Shown: in pieces, positions 29,768 to 37,910 of the stretch
How the letters are laid out: every line of letters begins with the position of its first letter
Numbering within the stretch: the stretch's first letter is position 1
From: JBBQHM01 sp038323965
Lineage (GTDB): Bacteria; Verrucomicrobiota; Verrucomicrobiia; Chthoniobacterales; UBA10450
Direction of reading: 5' to 3'
Length of the DNA: 39,164 nt
Assembly (NCBI GenBank): GCA_038323965.1
Contig: JBBQHM010000008.1
Coordinates: 1 to 39,164 of the forward strand
Program-made: the position numbers and the translations under genes
The notes under the pieces: generated by a model
Seen by the model: the letters and a program-made list of their open reading frames with translations, nothing else
What the model was told of the DNA's origin: nothing
The model's database searches: none

Positions 29768-31324
29768 ATGTCGCCCTTGCCGCCCCAAGGCGGCCTCTCT
29801 CTCGCTTTCCCCATTATGCTTGGAAGTTCCGGTAATCTAGTTTGGACGATCTGCTATCTCAGCGTGCTCGTGGGGCTCTCCGCGTACGGCATTCACCGTT
29901 ACGTCATAATCTACTTGTTCCTAAAATATCGTAAGCACGCTTCGATCCCGCTGTCTCATTTTGAGCAGCTGCCGATGGTGACCGTTCAACTCCCTCTCTA
30001 TAATGAAGTGTACGTCGCTGAACGGCTGATCCGCTCGGTCAGCGAAATGGATTACCCGCGGGAGCTGCTGCAGATCCAGGTGCTCGATGATTCCACTGAC
30101 GACACCAGGGACATAACCGCCTCCGCGACCGAGCAATTACGGCAACGCGGTTTTAACGTTGAGCGAATTCATCGGACCGATCGCACCGGCTTCAAAGCGG
30201 GCGCGCTGGAGCTGGGACTGGACACCGCTGCCGGAGATTTCGTCTGCATTCTCGATTCAGATTTCGTTCCGCCGCCCGATCTCATCAAGAAGACCATCCA
30301 CTTTTTCACGGACCCGAAGGTGGGGATGATCCAGACGCGCTGGGGACACTTGAATCGCGGCTATTCACTTCTTACCCGGGTGCAGGCGATGTTCCTGGAT
30401 GGGCATCTGCTGCTCGAGCAGACAGCGCGCAGCCGTAGCGGACGTTTTTTTAACTTCAATGGTACCGCCGGCCTTTGGCGAAAATCTTGCATCGTAGAAG
30501 CGGGCGGCTGGCAGCATGACACGCTCACCGAAGACCTCGATCTGAGCTACCGGGCACAGCTGGCCGGCTGGAAGTTCATCTTTCTCCCTGATGTCGTGAC
30601 TCCCGCTGAGTTACCGGTGGACATGAACGGATTCAAGTCGCAGCAACATCGCTGGACGAAAGGCTCCGTGCAGACCTGCAAAAAACTGCTCCCCACCATC
30701 TGGCGCAGCGAACTGCCGCTTCTTATTAAACTAGAGGCGACTGGTCATTTAATGTCCAACTTCGCATACCTCCTGCTTGCTTGTTTATGCGTGCTTTTGC
30801 ATCCATCAGCCGGTGGCCCGCAAGTCGGGTGGGTCCGCACCCTTCTGCTCGATGTCCCCATTTTCCTGACAGCCTCCGTTTCCGTTGCCGTGTTTTACGT
30901 TTGCGCGCAGCGCGAGCTCTATCCGCGGACGTGGATGAAAGAGATGCTTTTGCTGCCGTGCTTGCTTGCCCTCGGCGTAGGATTGTCGCTGAATAACGCG
31001 CGTGCTGTGCTCGAAGCTGTCTTCAATCACAAGTCCGACTTTGCGCGCACTCCGAAATACGGTATCGAGCGCAAAGCCCAGCAGTGGCGGAACCTGCGCT
31101 ACATGCCTTTAAAGTCATTACTGCCCTTCGCCGAGATGGCCTTCGCCTTGTATTTTAGCTACTTTGTCTGGTTCGCGATCCGGCACGGTCAGTATCTCAA
31201 CCTGCCATTCCTGATGATGTTCCAGCTTGGTTTTTTCTATGTCTCGCTCTCCTCTTTTTCACAATGGATCCCGCGATTCCAATTTGGCGGGGCGCGGGCA
31301 GCCGCCGCCGTAATTCCTGCCTGA
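29768..31324 (+). CDS. Membrane glycosyltransferase family 2 (cellulose-synthase-like)
   Basis: About 518 residues. It has an N-terminal membrane helix (VWTICYLSVLVGLSAYGIHRYVIIY), a cytoplasmic GT-A domain with VQLPLYNE, VLDDSTDDT, ILDSDFVPP, TEDLDLSYR and the QQHRW motif typical of processive GT2 enzymes, then four to five helices. It may make a beta-linked exopolysaccharide; product unknown. Start is unresolved: ATG 29768 has GGGAG eight bases upstream, while ATG 29816 begins closer to the first helix; a GCCGCC/GGCGGC hairpin (29779-29794) lies between them. The L,D-transpeptidase gene follows after four bases, probably in the same operon. No cellulose PilZ domain, BcsB or BcsZ is seen. 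Confidence 0.88.
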   Translation: MSPLPPQGGLSLAFPIMLGSSGNLVWTICYLSVLVGLSAYGIHRYVIIYLFLKYRKHASIPLSHFEQLPMVTVQLPLYNEVYVAERLIRSVSEMDYPRELLQIQVLDDSTDDTRDITASATEQLRQRGFNVERIHRTDRTGFKAGALELGLDTAAGDFVCILDSDFVPPPDLIKKTIHFFTDPKVGMIQTRWGHLNRGYSLLTRVQAMFLDGHLLLEQTARSRSGRFFNFNGTAGLWRKSCIVEAGGWQHDTLTEDLDLSYRAQLAGWKFIFLPDVVTPAELPVDMNGFKSQQHRWTKGSVQTCKKLLPTIWRSELPLLIKLEATGHLMSNFAYLLLACLCVLLHPSAGGPQVGWVRTLLLDVPIFLTASVSVAVFYVCAQRELYPRTWMKEMLLLPCLLALGVGLSLNNARAVLEAVFNHKSDFARTPKYGIERKAQQWRNLRYMPLKSLLPFAEMAFALYFSYFVWFAIRHGQYLNLPFLMMFQLGFFYVSLSSFSQWIPRFQFGGARAAAAVIPA

Positions 31325-31328
31325 GATC

Positions 31329-32072
31329 ATGGTCTCCCCCAGACTTGCTTCTTTTCTCATTTGCTCGGTCGCGATCGTTGGCGGCGCTCAAGTAACGCAT
31401 GCGCAGTCGACGGTTTATCCTTCGGTCGTCATTAGCGTGCGCGACCAGAAACTAATGGTCGTCGATAACACAAAAAAGCTCGCGACTTATCCCATCTCGA
31501 CCTCGCGTTTCGGTCTCGGCGATCGCCGTTCGAGTATGTCGACTCCGCTTGGATTCCTGCGCGTGGTGCAAAAAATTGGCGACAACGCCCCAACTGGCGC
31601 TGTGTTTCACAACCGGCGCTTTACCGGCGAAGTGATCAGTCCGAATGCGCCTGGCCGCGATCCTATCGTTTCACGCATTCTTTGGTTGAGCGGAATGCAG
31701 GCGGAAAATGCCAACGCTTTTAGCCGTTGCATTTATATCCATGGCACCGCGGAGGAACGTCTGATCGGGCGGCCCGCGAGCTTCGGCTGCATCCGCATGA
31801 AATCACGCGATGTCGTCGCGCTCTACAACCAGATTCCCGTCGGCGCTGTCGTGCAGATCGTGCAAGATCGTCTGCCAAATCCCAAGAAGCTGGCGGCGAT
31901 TGAGACCCCGGCGCCCTCGAAACCTGTGCTGGTCGCTTCTGCGACGCATAGCGCCCCGCCGATGCCACGCGAAGTCGAATTGACGGAGGCGCTCACAAAA
32001 GGCGAAAAGCCAGCGACCGGAGCCGGCAAACTCGTCTCTCATTCCGGTGGCGGCGTGACCATCGTTCCTTGA
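31329..32072 (+). CDS. L,D-transpeptidase (YkuD domain) exported protein
   Basis: 247 residues. A signal peptide (about 1-25, hydrophobic core LICSVAIVGGA, possible cleavage after THA) sends it to the envelope. The YkuD domain carries IYIHGTAEERLIG and SFGCIRMKSRDVVALY; the His and the Cys of SxGCIRM form the active site that makes 3-3 peptidoglycan links or attaches proteins. The C-terminal 60 residues are proline-rich and low in complexity (PAPSKPVLVASATHSAPPMPRE). It is tightly linked to the GT2 gene, which suggests coupling of a polysaccharide to the wall or its remodelling; this is inference. Confidence 0.92.
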   Translation: MVSPRLASFLICSVAIVGGAQVTHAQSTVYPSVVISVRDQKLMVVDNTKKLATYPISTSRFGLGDRRSSMSTPLGFLRVVQKIGDNAPTGAVFHNRRFTGEVISPNAPGRDPIVSRILWLSGMQAENANAFSRCIYIHGTAEERLIGRPASFGCIRMKSRDVVALYNQIPVGAVVQIVQDRLPNPKKLAAIETPAPSKPVLVASATHSAPPMPREVELTEALTKGEKPATGAGKLVSHSGGGVTIVP

Positions 32073-32118
32073 CAATCGCGGCCCGCGCCTCGACCCTCCA
32101 CGCCCACTAGAATTTCGC

Positions 32119-32367
32119 ATGGCCAATACAAAATCCGCTGCTAAACGAGCACGCCAAACGACGACCCGCACCACGCGTAATCGTGGCGTTCTTTCCCGTC
32201 TCCGCTCGATGGGCAAACGCGCAGCTGATGGATCGGCCGAGAACATCAACGCGATGATTTCGGCGATCGATAAGGCAGCGAAGCGCGGGATTCTGCATCG
32301 CAATACGGCGCGGCGCCGCAAGGCGAAATTAAATCGCTCTCGTAGCGCAGCTTCCGCCGCGAAGTAA
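32119..32367 (+). CDS. rpsT: 30S ribosomal protein S20
   Basis: 82 residues. MANTKSAAKRARQTTTRTTRNR at the start and the later SAIDKAAKRGILHRNTARRRKAKLNR are the full S20 pattern; it binds 16S rRNA near the 5' domain in early 30S assembly. ATG 32119; 46 bases separate it from the L,D-transpeptidase stop, room for its own promoter. The downstream 61 bases show no clear intrinsic terminator. Confidence 0.98.
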   Translation: MANTKSAAKRARQTTTRTTRNRGVLSRLRSMGKRAADGSAENINAMISAIDKAAKRGILHRNTARRRKAKLNRSRSAASAAK

Positions 32368-32428
32368 TCCCGACGCGACGCGCGGATTGTGCGTTGCATA
32401 TCGTGCAGGAAGGCTAGATTCTCGTACA

Positions 32429-33016
32429 ATGATACCGGCAATTTTCCTTGTCCTCTGCGCGGTCGCCTATCGCATTGCGACCGGCCTCATGATCCACTCG
32501 GGATCGACCTGGCTTTCAAATTTCGCGCCTTTAGCCGCGCTTGCTCTCTGTAGCGCAGCCTATTTTCCTGCCCGCTTAAAATTCACCGTTCCATTCGCAG
32601 CGTTACTGCTCTCGGATGTAGTGATCAACGCGGCCTATCACGCTCCGATCGTCGACGGGATTATTCTGTGCCGTTATCTCGCGCTCGCGATCGTCGGATT
32701 GATCGGGTTGGCGTTCCAACGCCGTCGCTCACTTGCGACGATGATCCCGGCATCAATCATCGGATCCACCGTTTTCTATTTTATCACCAATCTTTTCTCA
32801 TGGATCAGTGATCCCGGTTACGTGAAAAACTTCGCCGGTTTGATCCAGTCACTCACCGTCGGACTTACGCAATACCGTTCAACGCCGACCTGGATGTTCT
32901 TCCGCAACTCACTCGTTAGCGATCTCATCTTCACCGCAGCCTTCGTGCTGTGCATGTCATTCGGACAATCTTCCGCCGACACGCACGCTCGCGTCACCAC
33001 ACCGCGTCCCGCGTAA
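32429..33016 (+). CDS. DUF6580-type membrane protein (putative transporter component)
   Basis: 195 residues with about five or six hydrophobic helices. NFAPLAALALCSAAYFP early and FITNLFSWISDPGYVKNFAGLIQSLTVGL later are typical of a family annotated as DUF6580 putative transport protein, whose shape resembles substrate-binding subunits of ECF vitamin transporters. No substrate can be named. ATG 32429 has AGGAAGG 15 bases upstream, rather far. Six bases separate its stop from the start codon of pdhA, so it may be co-transcribed with the pyruvate dehydrogenase genes. Confidence 0.75.
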   Translation: MIPAIFLVLCAVAYRIATGLMIHSGSTWLSNFAPLAALALCSAAYFPARLKFTVPFAALLLSDVVINAAYHAPIVDGIILCRYLALAIVGLIGLAFQRRRSLATMIPASIIGSTVFYFITNLFSWISDPGYVKNFAGLIQSLTVGLTQYRSTPTWMFFRNSLVSDLIFTAAFVLCMSFGQSSADTHARVTTPRPA

Positions 33017-33022
33017 GTTTTG

Positions 33023-33988
33023 ATGGAGCCGGCGGAGCAGCGCGACGAGGTCGACATGCTCTGGCTGATGTTGCTGATCCGCCGTTTTGAGGAACGCGCG
33101 AGTCAACAATATCAGGCCCAGAAGATCGGCGGATTTTGTCATCTTTACATTGGCCAGGAAGCAGTCGTCGTCGGTGCCATCGCCGCGACGCGCGATGATG
33201 ATTATCTTATCACTGCGTATCGCGATCACGCACATGCGCTCGCGCGCGGGACGACGGCGGATGCCTGCATGGCCGAGCTTTACGGCAAGACGACCGGATG
33301 CTCGCGCGGCCTCGGCGGGTCGATGCATTATTTCGACAAGGCGAAACATATGTACGGCGGCCACGCGATCGTCGGAGCCCACGTGCCGGTTGCGACCGGG
33401 ATGGCATTTGCTTCCAAATACCGGAGCGAAGATCGCGTGACGCTCTGCTTTTTTGGCGACGGCGCGATCAATCAGGGCGCCTTCCACGAAGCGTTGAATC
33501 TGGCCGCGCTTTACAAATTACCTGTGATTTTCATCTGCGAAAACAATCTCTTCGCCATGGGCACTTCGGTCGAACGTTCGACGTCGCTCAAGCAGATCGT
33601 CGATCGCGCCGAGGGTTACGACATCCCCGGCGTCATCGCGGACGGAATGAATTTTCGCGATGTGCGCGACAAGCTGACGGAGGTCGTGAATTCGATTCGC
33701 CAGGACCCGCATCCGGCATTCGTGGAAGTGCGGACTTATCGTTATCGCGGCCATTCCATGTCGGATCCCGCGAGTTACCGCACCAAGGAACAGCTGGAGC
33801 AGTTTCGAATGGACGACCCGATCACGCGGTTGCGCGCCCAGCTCACCCGCGAGGAAAAATTGACGAATGAAAAATTCGATGAACTCGATAAGCGCGCGAA
33901 AAAAACCGCCCTCGAGAGCGTGAAATTCGCCGAAGAAAGCGACGAGCCGCCGCTCGAGGCGCTCTACGATTACATCTACGCGCAATGA
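33023..33988 (+). CDS. pdhA: Pyruvate dehydrogenase E1 component, alpha subunit
   Basis: About 321 residues from ATG 33023 (an in-frame TTG lies just before). E1 decarboxylates pyruvate with thiamine diphosphate and passes the acetyl group to lipoyl-E2. MLLIRRFEERASQQYQ at the start, YRDHAHALARG, GGSMHYFDK and the thiamine site GDGAINQGAFHEALNLAALY through FICENN are family marks; TYRYRGHSMSDPASYR contains the phospho-loop of E1-alpha. It could in principle serve acetoin or branched-chain acids, but HxLYIGQEA and overall layout fit pyruvate. Hairpin repeat copy C lies between it and pdhB. Confidence 0.93.
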   Translation: MEPAEQRDEVDMLWLMLLIRRFEERASQQYQAQKIGGFCHLYIGQEAVVVGAIAATRDDDYLITAYRDHAHALARGTTADACMAELYGKTTGCSRGLGGSMHYFDKAKHMYGGHAIVGAHVPVATGMAFASKYRSEDRVTLCFFGDGAINQGAFHEALNLAALYKLPVIFICENNLFAMGTSVERSTSLKQIVDRAEGYDIPGVIADGMNFRDVRDKLTEVVNSIRQDPHPAFVEVRTYRYRGHSMSDPASYRTKEQLEQFRMDDPITRLRAQLTREEKLTNEKFDELDKRAKKTALESVKFAEESDEPPLEALYDYIYAQ

Positions 33989-33995
33989 TCTTGCA

Positions 33996-34086
33996 GTCAT
34001 TCCGAGCGAAGTTGAGTAACTCCGTGGCGTTGCCACGTGTATCGCCGCGGGGTCCCTCGACTCCGCTTCGCTCCGCTCGGGATGAC
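33996..34086. repeat. Dispersed hairpin repeat, copy C
   Basis: 91 bases lying between pdhA (stop 33988) and pdhB. Arms GTCATTCCGAGCGAAGTTGA and CTCGACTCCGC...CGGGATGAC are inverse complements with a few changes. The repeat reads as an open frame in the pdhB frame (RRGVPRLRFAPLGMT), so ORF calling can wrongly extend pdhB to 34037. Confidence 0.9.
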
Positions 34087-34096
34087 GGTCATTAAT

Positions 34097-35080
34097 ATGC
34101 GCGAGATCACCTATCGCCAGGCGCTAAATGAAGCGCTGGCCGAAGAGCTCGAACGCGATCCAAACGTGTTCCTGATGGGCGAGGAAGTTGCCGAATACAA
34201 CGGTGCCTACAAAGTCTCGCAAGGTTTGCTCGAACGCTTCGGCGCAAAGCGAATCATCGATACTCCGATCAGTGAAAACGGTTTTGCCGGCATGGGCGTT
34301 GGCGCGGCGATGGTCGGGCTAAGACCGGTGATCGAATTTATGACGTTCAGCTTTTCACTCGTCGCCTTCGACCAGGTAGTGAACAACGCCCCAAACATGC
34401 TCACGATGAGCGGCGGACAATTCAATATCCCGATCACGTTCCGCGGACCGAACGGTCCGGCGCATCAACTCGGCGCCACGCATTCGCATGCGACGGAATG
34501 TCTGTACGCAAACGTGCCAGGCTTGAAGATTTGCACGCCGGCGACTCCTCGCGATGCCAAGGGTTTATTGAAAACGGCGATCCGAGATAATAATCCGGTG
34601 CTCGTTCTGGAATCGGAACTTCTTTACAGCTCGAAGGGGATGATCGAGCCGGTGGAAACGGAATTGCTCATTCCGCTCGGCGAAGCGGAAGTGAAACGCG
34701 AAGGCAGCGACGTCACCATTATTTGCTACGCCCAAACGGTGTCGATTGCGCTCGCGGCCGCACAGCAACTCGAGGACGAAGGCATCAGCGCGGACGTAAT
34801 CGATTTGCGATCAATCAAGCCACTCGATGAGCAAGCGATTTACAACTCTGTCGCGAAAACGCATCGGGTGGTGATCGTCGAGCAGGATCGTCCATTCTGC
34901 GGTGTGGGCGCGGAGATTTGTTATCGCATCCAGAAGAATATTTTCGATGAACTCGATGCGCCGGTCTTGCGCGTGGCACAGGAAGATGTGCCGATGCCTT
35001 ACAACGAACGGCTGGAGCAGGCGATTCTGCCGAACGCAGAAAAGCTGATCGCGGCCGTGCACAAAGTTTGTTACGCCTGA
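34097..35080 (+). CDS. pdhB: Pyruvate dehydrogenase E1 component, beta subunit
   Basis: About 327 residues from ATG 34097 (MREITYRQALNEAL, the family start). ATG 34082, partly inside hairpin repeat C, would add five residues; the upstream frame is only repeat sequence. FLMGEEVAEYNGAYKVSQGL, DTPISENGFAGMGVGAA, RGPNGPAHQLGATHSH and the C-terminal transketolase domain (VIVEQDRPFCGVGAEICYRI, then RVAQEDVPMPYNERLEQ) are complete. Forms the E1 heterotetramer with PdhA. The E2 gene starts three bases after its stop. Confidence 0.95.
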   Translation: MREITYRQALNEALAEELERDPNVFLMGEEVAEYNGAYKVSQGLLERFGAKRIIDTPISENGFAGMGVGAAMVGLRPVIEFMTFSFSLVAFDQVVNNAPNMLTMSGGQFNIPITFRGPNGPAHQLGATHSHATECLYANVPGLKICTPATPRDAKGLLKTAIRDNNPVLVLESELLYSSKGMIEPVETELLIPLGEAEVKREGSDVTIICYAQTVSIALAAAQQLEDEGISADVIDLRSIKPLDEQAIYNSVAKTHRVVIVEQDRPFCGVGAEICYRIQKNIFDELDAPVLRVAQEDVPMPYNERLEQAILPNAEKLIAAVHKVCYA

Positions 35081-35083
35081 CGT

Positions 35084-36379
35084 ATGCCTGAGATTCAAAT
35101 GCCCAAACTCAGCGACACCATGACGGAGGGAACTCTGGTCGCGTGGAAGAAAAAGAAGGGCGATAAAGTCACGACGGGCGACGTGCTGGCGGAGATCGAA
35201 ACCGACAAGGCGACAATGGAATGGGAATCGCCCGAGGACGGAACGCTCACGGAAATTTTTGTCGAGGAAGGTGGTAAGGTAGAGATCGGTCAGCGCATCG
35301 CCTTCATCGGCGAAGAGGGTGAAGAAGCACCGAAGCCAGACGAGAAACCTCAGGCGGAAACCGAGAAACCGGCGCCAGCGAAGAAACAGGAAAAGGAAAC
35401 GGCGCCGCCGAAATCCCCCAGGAAAGAATCGGCACCTCCCGAGTCAGCAAAGGTTCCGAAGTCCGAACCTATCGCTGTCCAAAGTGGCGATGAGAATGCG
35501 CGGGTCAAAGCATCGCCGGTCGCACGACGACTCGCGGGCGAGCTTGGCGTCGACCTATCGAAAATTGAGGGTACCGGGCCTGAGGGTCGCGTGACAGAGA
35601 GCGACGTCCGCGCAGCGAGTAAATCTGTAGCCGCCGTCGCCGGCCGCGGCCCGACGCGGTCCCAACCGACAGCGCTAAAACCGGGCGCCGGTTCCCGCAT
35701 CAACTTAAGCGGAATGCGTAAAGTCATTGCCGAGCGCCTTGTTGCGAGCAAAGGGCCGGTCCCGCATTTCTATTTAAATATCGACGTCAACGCCGGTGCT
35801 CTGGTGGCGGCGCGCGCCGAGCTGAAAAGCGCTGGCGAAGAAAGCGACACTTCAAAAATCACGCTGAACGATTTTGTCCTTAAAGCATCGGTCGATGCCG
35901 CCGTGAAAGTCCCAAAGGTCAACGCGGCGTTCGATGGGGATGCCATTGTGCAATACGAGGATGTCGATCTCGCGGTCGCGGTTTCGATTGAAGACGGGCT
36001 GGTCACGCCAATCATCCGCGCTGCCCAAAAGAAGTCGCTGCGTGAACTCAGCGAAGCGATGAAGGACCTGGCAAATCGCGCGCGACACAAACGGATGAAG
36101 CCGGAAGAATTCCAGGGCGGCTCGTTCACTGTTTCGAATCTCGGTGGTCACGGGATCGATTCATTTAGCGCAATCATTAATCCGCCACAGGGATTCATTC
36201 TCGCCATTGGGGCATTGAAAAAAGTCGCGGTCGTCGACGACTCCGATCAGATCGCGGCGGGTCATCGCATGTCCATCTGCATGAGCTGCGATCATCGCGT
36301 GATCGATGGCGCGCTCGGTGCGGAATATCTGAAAGAGCTCCGCGCGCTGCTCGAGAACCCAACGCGTCTTTTGCTCTAG
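35084..36379 (+). CDS. pdhC: Dihydrolipoamide acetyltransferase (pyruvate dehydrogenase E2)
   Basis: 431 residues. One N-terminal lipoyl domain (IETDKATMEWES, with lipoyl-lysine K42), a Lys/Pro/Glu-rich linker (about 85-140), a peripheral subunit-binding domain (ASPVARRLAGELGVDLSKIEG then GPEGRVTESDV), a second Ala/Arg/Pro-rich linker, and the acetyltransferase core beginning INLSGMRKVIAERL and ending with MSCDHRVIDGALGAEYLKEL, which has the catalytic His and Asp. It transfers acetyl from lipoate to CoA and forms the core of the complex. The E3 gene (lpd) is not adjacent. Confidence 0.95.
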   Translation: MPEIQMPKLSDTMTEGTLVAWKKKKGDKVTTGDVLAEIETDKATMEWESPEDGTLTEIFVEEGGKVEIGQRIAFIGEEGEEAPKPDEKPQAETEKPAPAKKQEKETAPPKSPRKESAPPESAKVPKSEPIAVQSGDENARVKASPVARRLAGELGVDLSKIEGTGPEGRVTESDVRAASKSVAAVAGRGPTRSQPTALKPGAGSRINLSGMRKVIAERLVASKGPVPHFYLNIDVNAGALVAARAELKSAGEESDTSKITLNDFVLKASVDAAVKVPKVNAAFDGDAIVQYEDVDLAVAVSIEDGLVTPIIRAAQKKSLRELSEAMKDLANRARHKRMKPEEFQGGSFTVSNLGGHGIDSFSAIINPPQGFILAIGALKKVAVVDDSDQIAAGHRMSICMSCDHRVIDGALGAEYLKELRALLENPTRLLL

Positions 36380-36429
36380 CACCGCATTGCGAGATTGCTT
36401 CGGCTGAGCCGCTCGGCCACCATCATGCG

Positions 36430-36747
36430 GTGGCCGACGATCCGAATCTTCGCATTCCATCTTTTGCCGCGCATGCCACGCGCGGTCTGATCAGGAATCA
36501 GGCGACGCGTCGCAGATTAATGACCGCGCTAATCGGGCTCGCGCTATTGATGATCATCCTCGGCTCAACGCTGCTGGCGCCCGCCATTTCGCCGCGCGAA
36601 CATTCGGTCGGGTTCGTCGTGTATTGGGCGATCTGCGGATGGATCACGCTCACGGTCATTCTCCTCGCGTTGTTCGATATTCTCGTCGTGAAACGTGACG
36701 CACGGACTTTGCGGAAAACGATGGAGCGCGATCTCGACGACCCGTGA
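36430..36747 (+). CDS. Small two-helix membrane protein of unknown function
   Basis: 105 residues starting at GTG 36430. Two hydrophobic helices (about 31-50 LMTALIGLALLMIILGSTLL and 60-85 VGFVVYWAICGWITLTVILLALFDIL) are joined by a short loop and flanked by basic ends; the C-terminus is soluble and charged (VVKRDARTLRKTMERDLDD). No family recognised. The start codon lies inside the stem of a perfect hairpin (GGCCACC 36415-36421 with GGTGGCC 36429-36435). The stop overlaps dgt by four bases (GTGA), so it is co-translated with dGTPase. Confidence 0.75.
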   Translation: MADDPNLRIPSFAAHATRGLIRNQATRRRLMTALIGLALLMIILGSTLLAPAISPREHSVGFVVYWAICGWITLTVILLALFDILVVKRDARTLRKTMERDLDDP

Positions 36748-37901
36748 GCGGCTGGAGAAGTCGGGAGGAGTTCGAGAACGAAGAGACGAGAGTGCTGGCG
36801 CCGTTTGCGCAGCGCTCTGGTGAATCGCGCGGCCGGAAATTTGCCGCGGGTCGTCACGCCTACCGCACGGAATTTCAGCGTGATCGCGCGCGCATCATTC
36901 ACTCACGCGCATTTCGTCGGCTGGAATATAAGACGCAGGTTTTCCTGAACGGGACCGGCGATCATCTGCGCACGCGTTTGACGCATTCGATCGAGGTTGC
37001 ATCGATCAGTCGCACGATTGCGCGCGCGCTTCGGCTTAATGAAGATCTGGCGGAAGCAATCGCGCTCGCGCACGATCTTGGGCATTCGCCCTTCGGACAT
37101 TCCGGCGAAGAAATGCTGGCCGAATGCATGAGGGAACACGGCGGCTTTGAACACAATCGACAGAGTCTCCGCGTCGTCGAAGTCCTGGAGAACGCCTACC
37201 CGGAGTTTCCCGGATTAAATCTTACCTTTGAAGTGCGCGAGGGTCTGCAGAAACACCAGGCCTTCTACGATCCACCGGAGGACGAGGATGAGAAATATCG
37301 CTGCCCGTCGCTTGAGGCGCAGATCGCGAACCTGGCGGACGAGATCACTTATTATAGTCACGATCTCGATGACGCGGTTGATTTTAACATCCTAAGCTCG
37401 GAGCAGCTGGCGGAGGTTCACGTCTGGCAGCGGAGTTCGGCAGCGGTCCAGCAAAAGTTCGCGGCCGTGCGCGAACCTGAGCTGCACAAAGTGGTGATCC
37501 GCGACATCATCGATCGCCAGGTCGAAGATGTCATCAGGAGCAGCTCGGCCGCGATCGATGCGGCCGGCGTGAAGACCGCGGATGAAGTTCGCAGCCAGCC
37601 GACGCCCCTGATCAGTTACAGTGAAGAATTGCTCCGTTCGAATCGCGAGCTAAGGCGTTTTCTCTACAAAAATGTATACTACCATCCGCGCGTGGCGGAG
37701 GTGAACCAGCGCGCCTGCGAAATGCTGCGCCGCGTTTTTGAGGCCTACATTCTCGAACCGGAAAGACTCGGAGATGCCGCCACGCAACGTCTCGAAGCGG
37801 AGGGTCTGCACCGAACGGTTTGCGATTATCTTGCCGGGATGACCGACCGCTATCTGCTCGAGGAATTCGCTCGCATCACGAACGGCACTTCGCCGTCGTA
37901 G
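36744..37901 (+). CDS. dgt: Deoxyguanosinetriphosphate triphosphohydrolase
   Basis: 385 residues from GTG 36744. It hydrolyses dNTPs, typically dGTP, to deoxynucleoside and triphosphate. The HD-domain residues are seen in LTHSIEVASISRTIAR (first His), ALAHDLGHSPFGHSGEEML (HD pair) and EITYYSHDLDDAVDF (last Asp); YRTEFQRDRARIIHSRAFRRLEYKTQVF is the conserved N-terminal block. The C-terminal helical part ends with ADITDRYLLEE-like TDRYLLEEFARI. It follows the small membrane protein with a four-base overlap and precedes the converging LON-domain gene by nine bases. Confidence 0.95.
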   Translation: MSGWRSREEFENEETRVLAPFAQRSGESRGRKFAAGRHAYRTEFQRDRARIIHSRAFRRLEYKTQVFLNGTGDHLRTRLTHSIEVASISRTIARALRLNEDLAEAIALAHDLGHSPFGHSGEEMLAECMREHGGFEHNRQSLRVVEVLENAYPEFPGLNLTFEVREGLQKHQAFYDPPEDEDEKYRCPSLEAQIANLADEITYYSHDLDDAVDFNILSSEQLAEVHVWQRSSAAVQQKFAAVREPELHKVVIRDIIDRQVEDVIRSSSAAIDAAGVKTADEVRSQPTPLISYSEELLRSNRELRRFLYKNVYYHPRVAEVNQRACEMLRRVFEAYILEPERLGDAATQRLEAEGLHRTVCDYLAGMTDRYLLEEFARITNGTSPS

Positions 37902-37910
37902 ACTGTTGCG

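Noticed and set aside
29576..29814. Minus-strand ORFs between the hybrid kinase and the GT2 gene
   Set aside because: They lie in the divergent promoter region, have no family-like pattern and overlap the GT2 leader.
34037..34096. Extended start of pdhB at 34037
   Set aside because: The extra residues come from hairpin repeat C; the family start MREITYRQ at 34097 fits.
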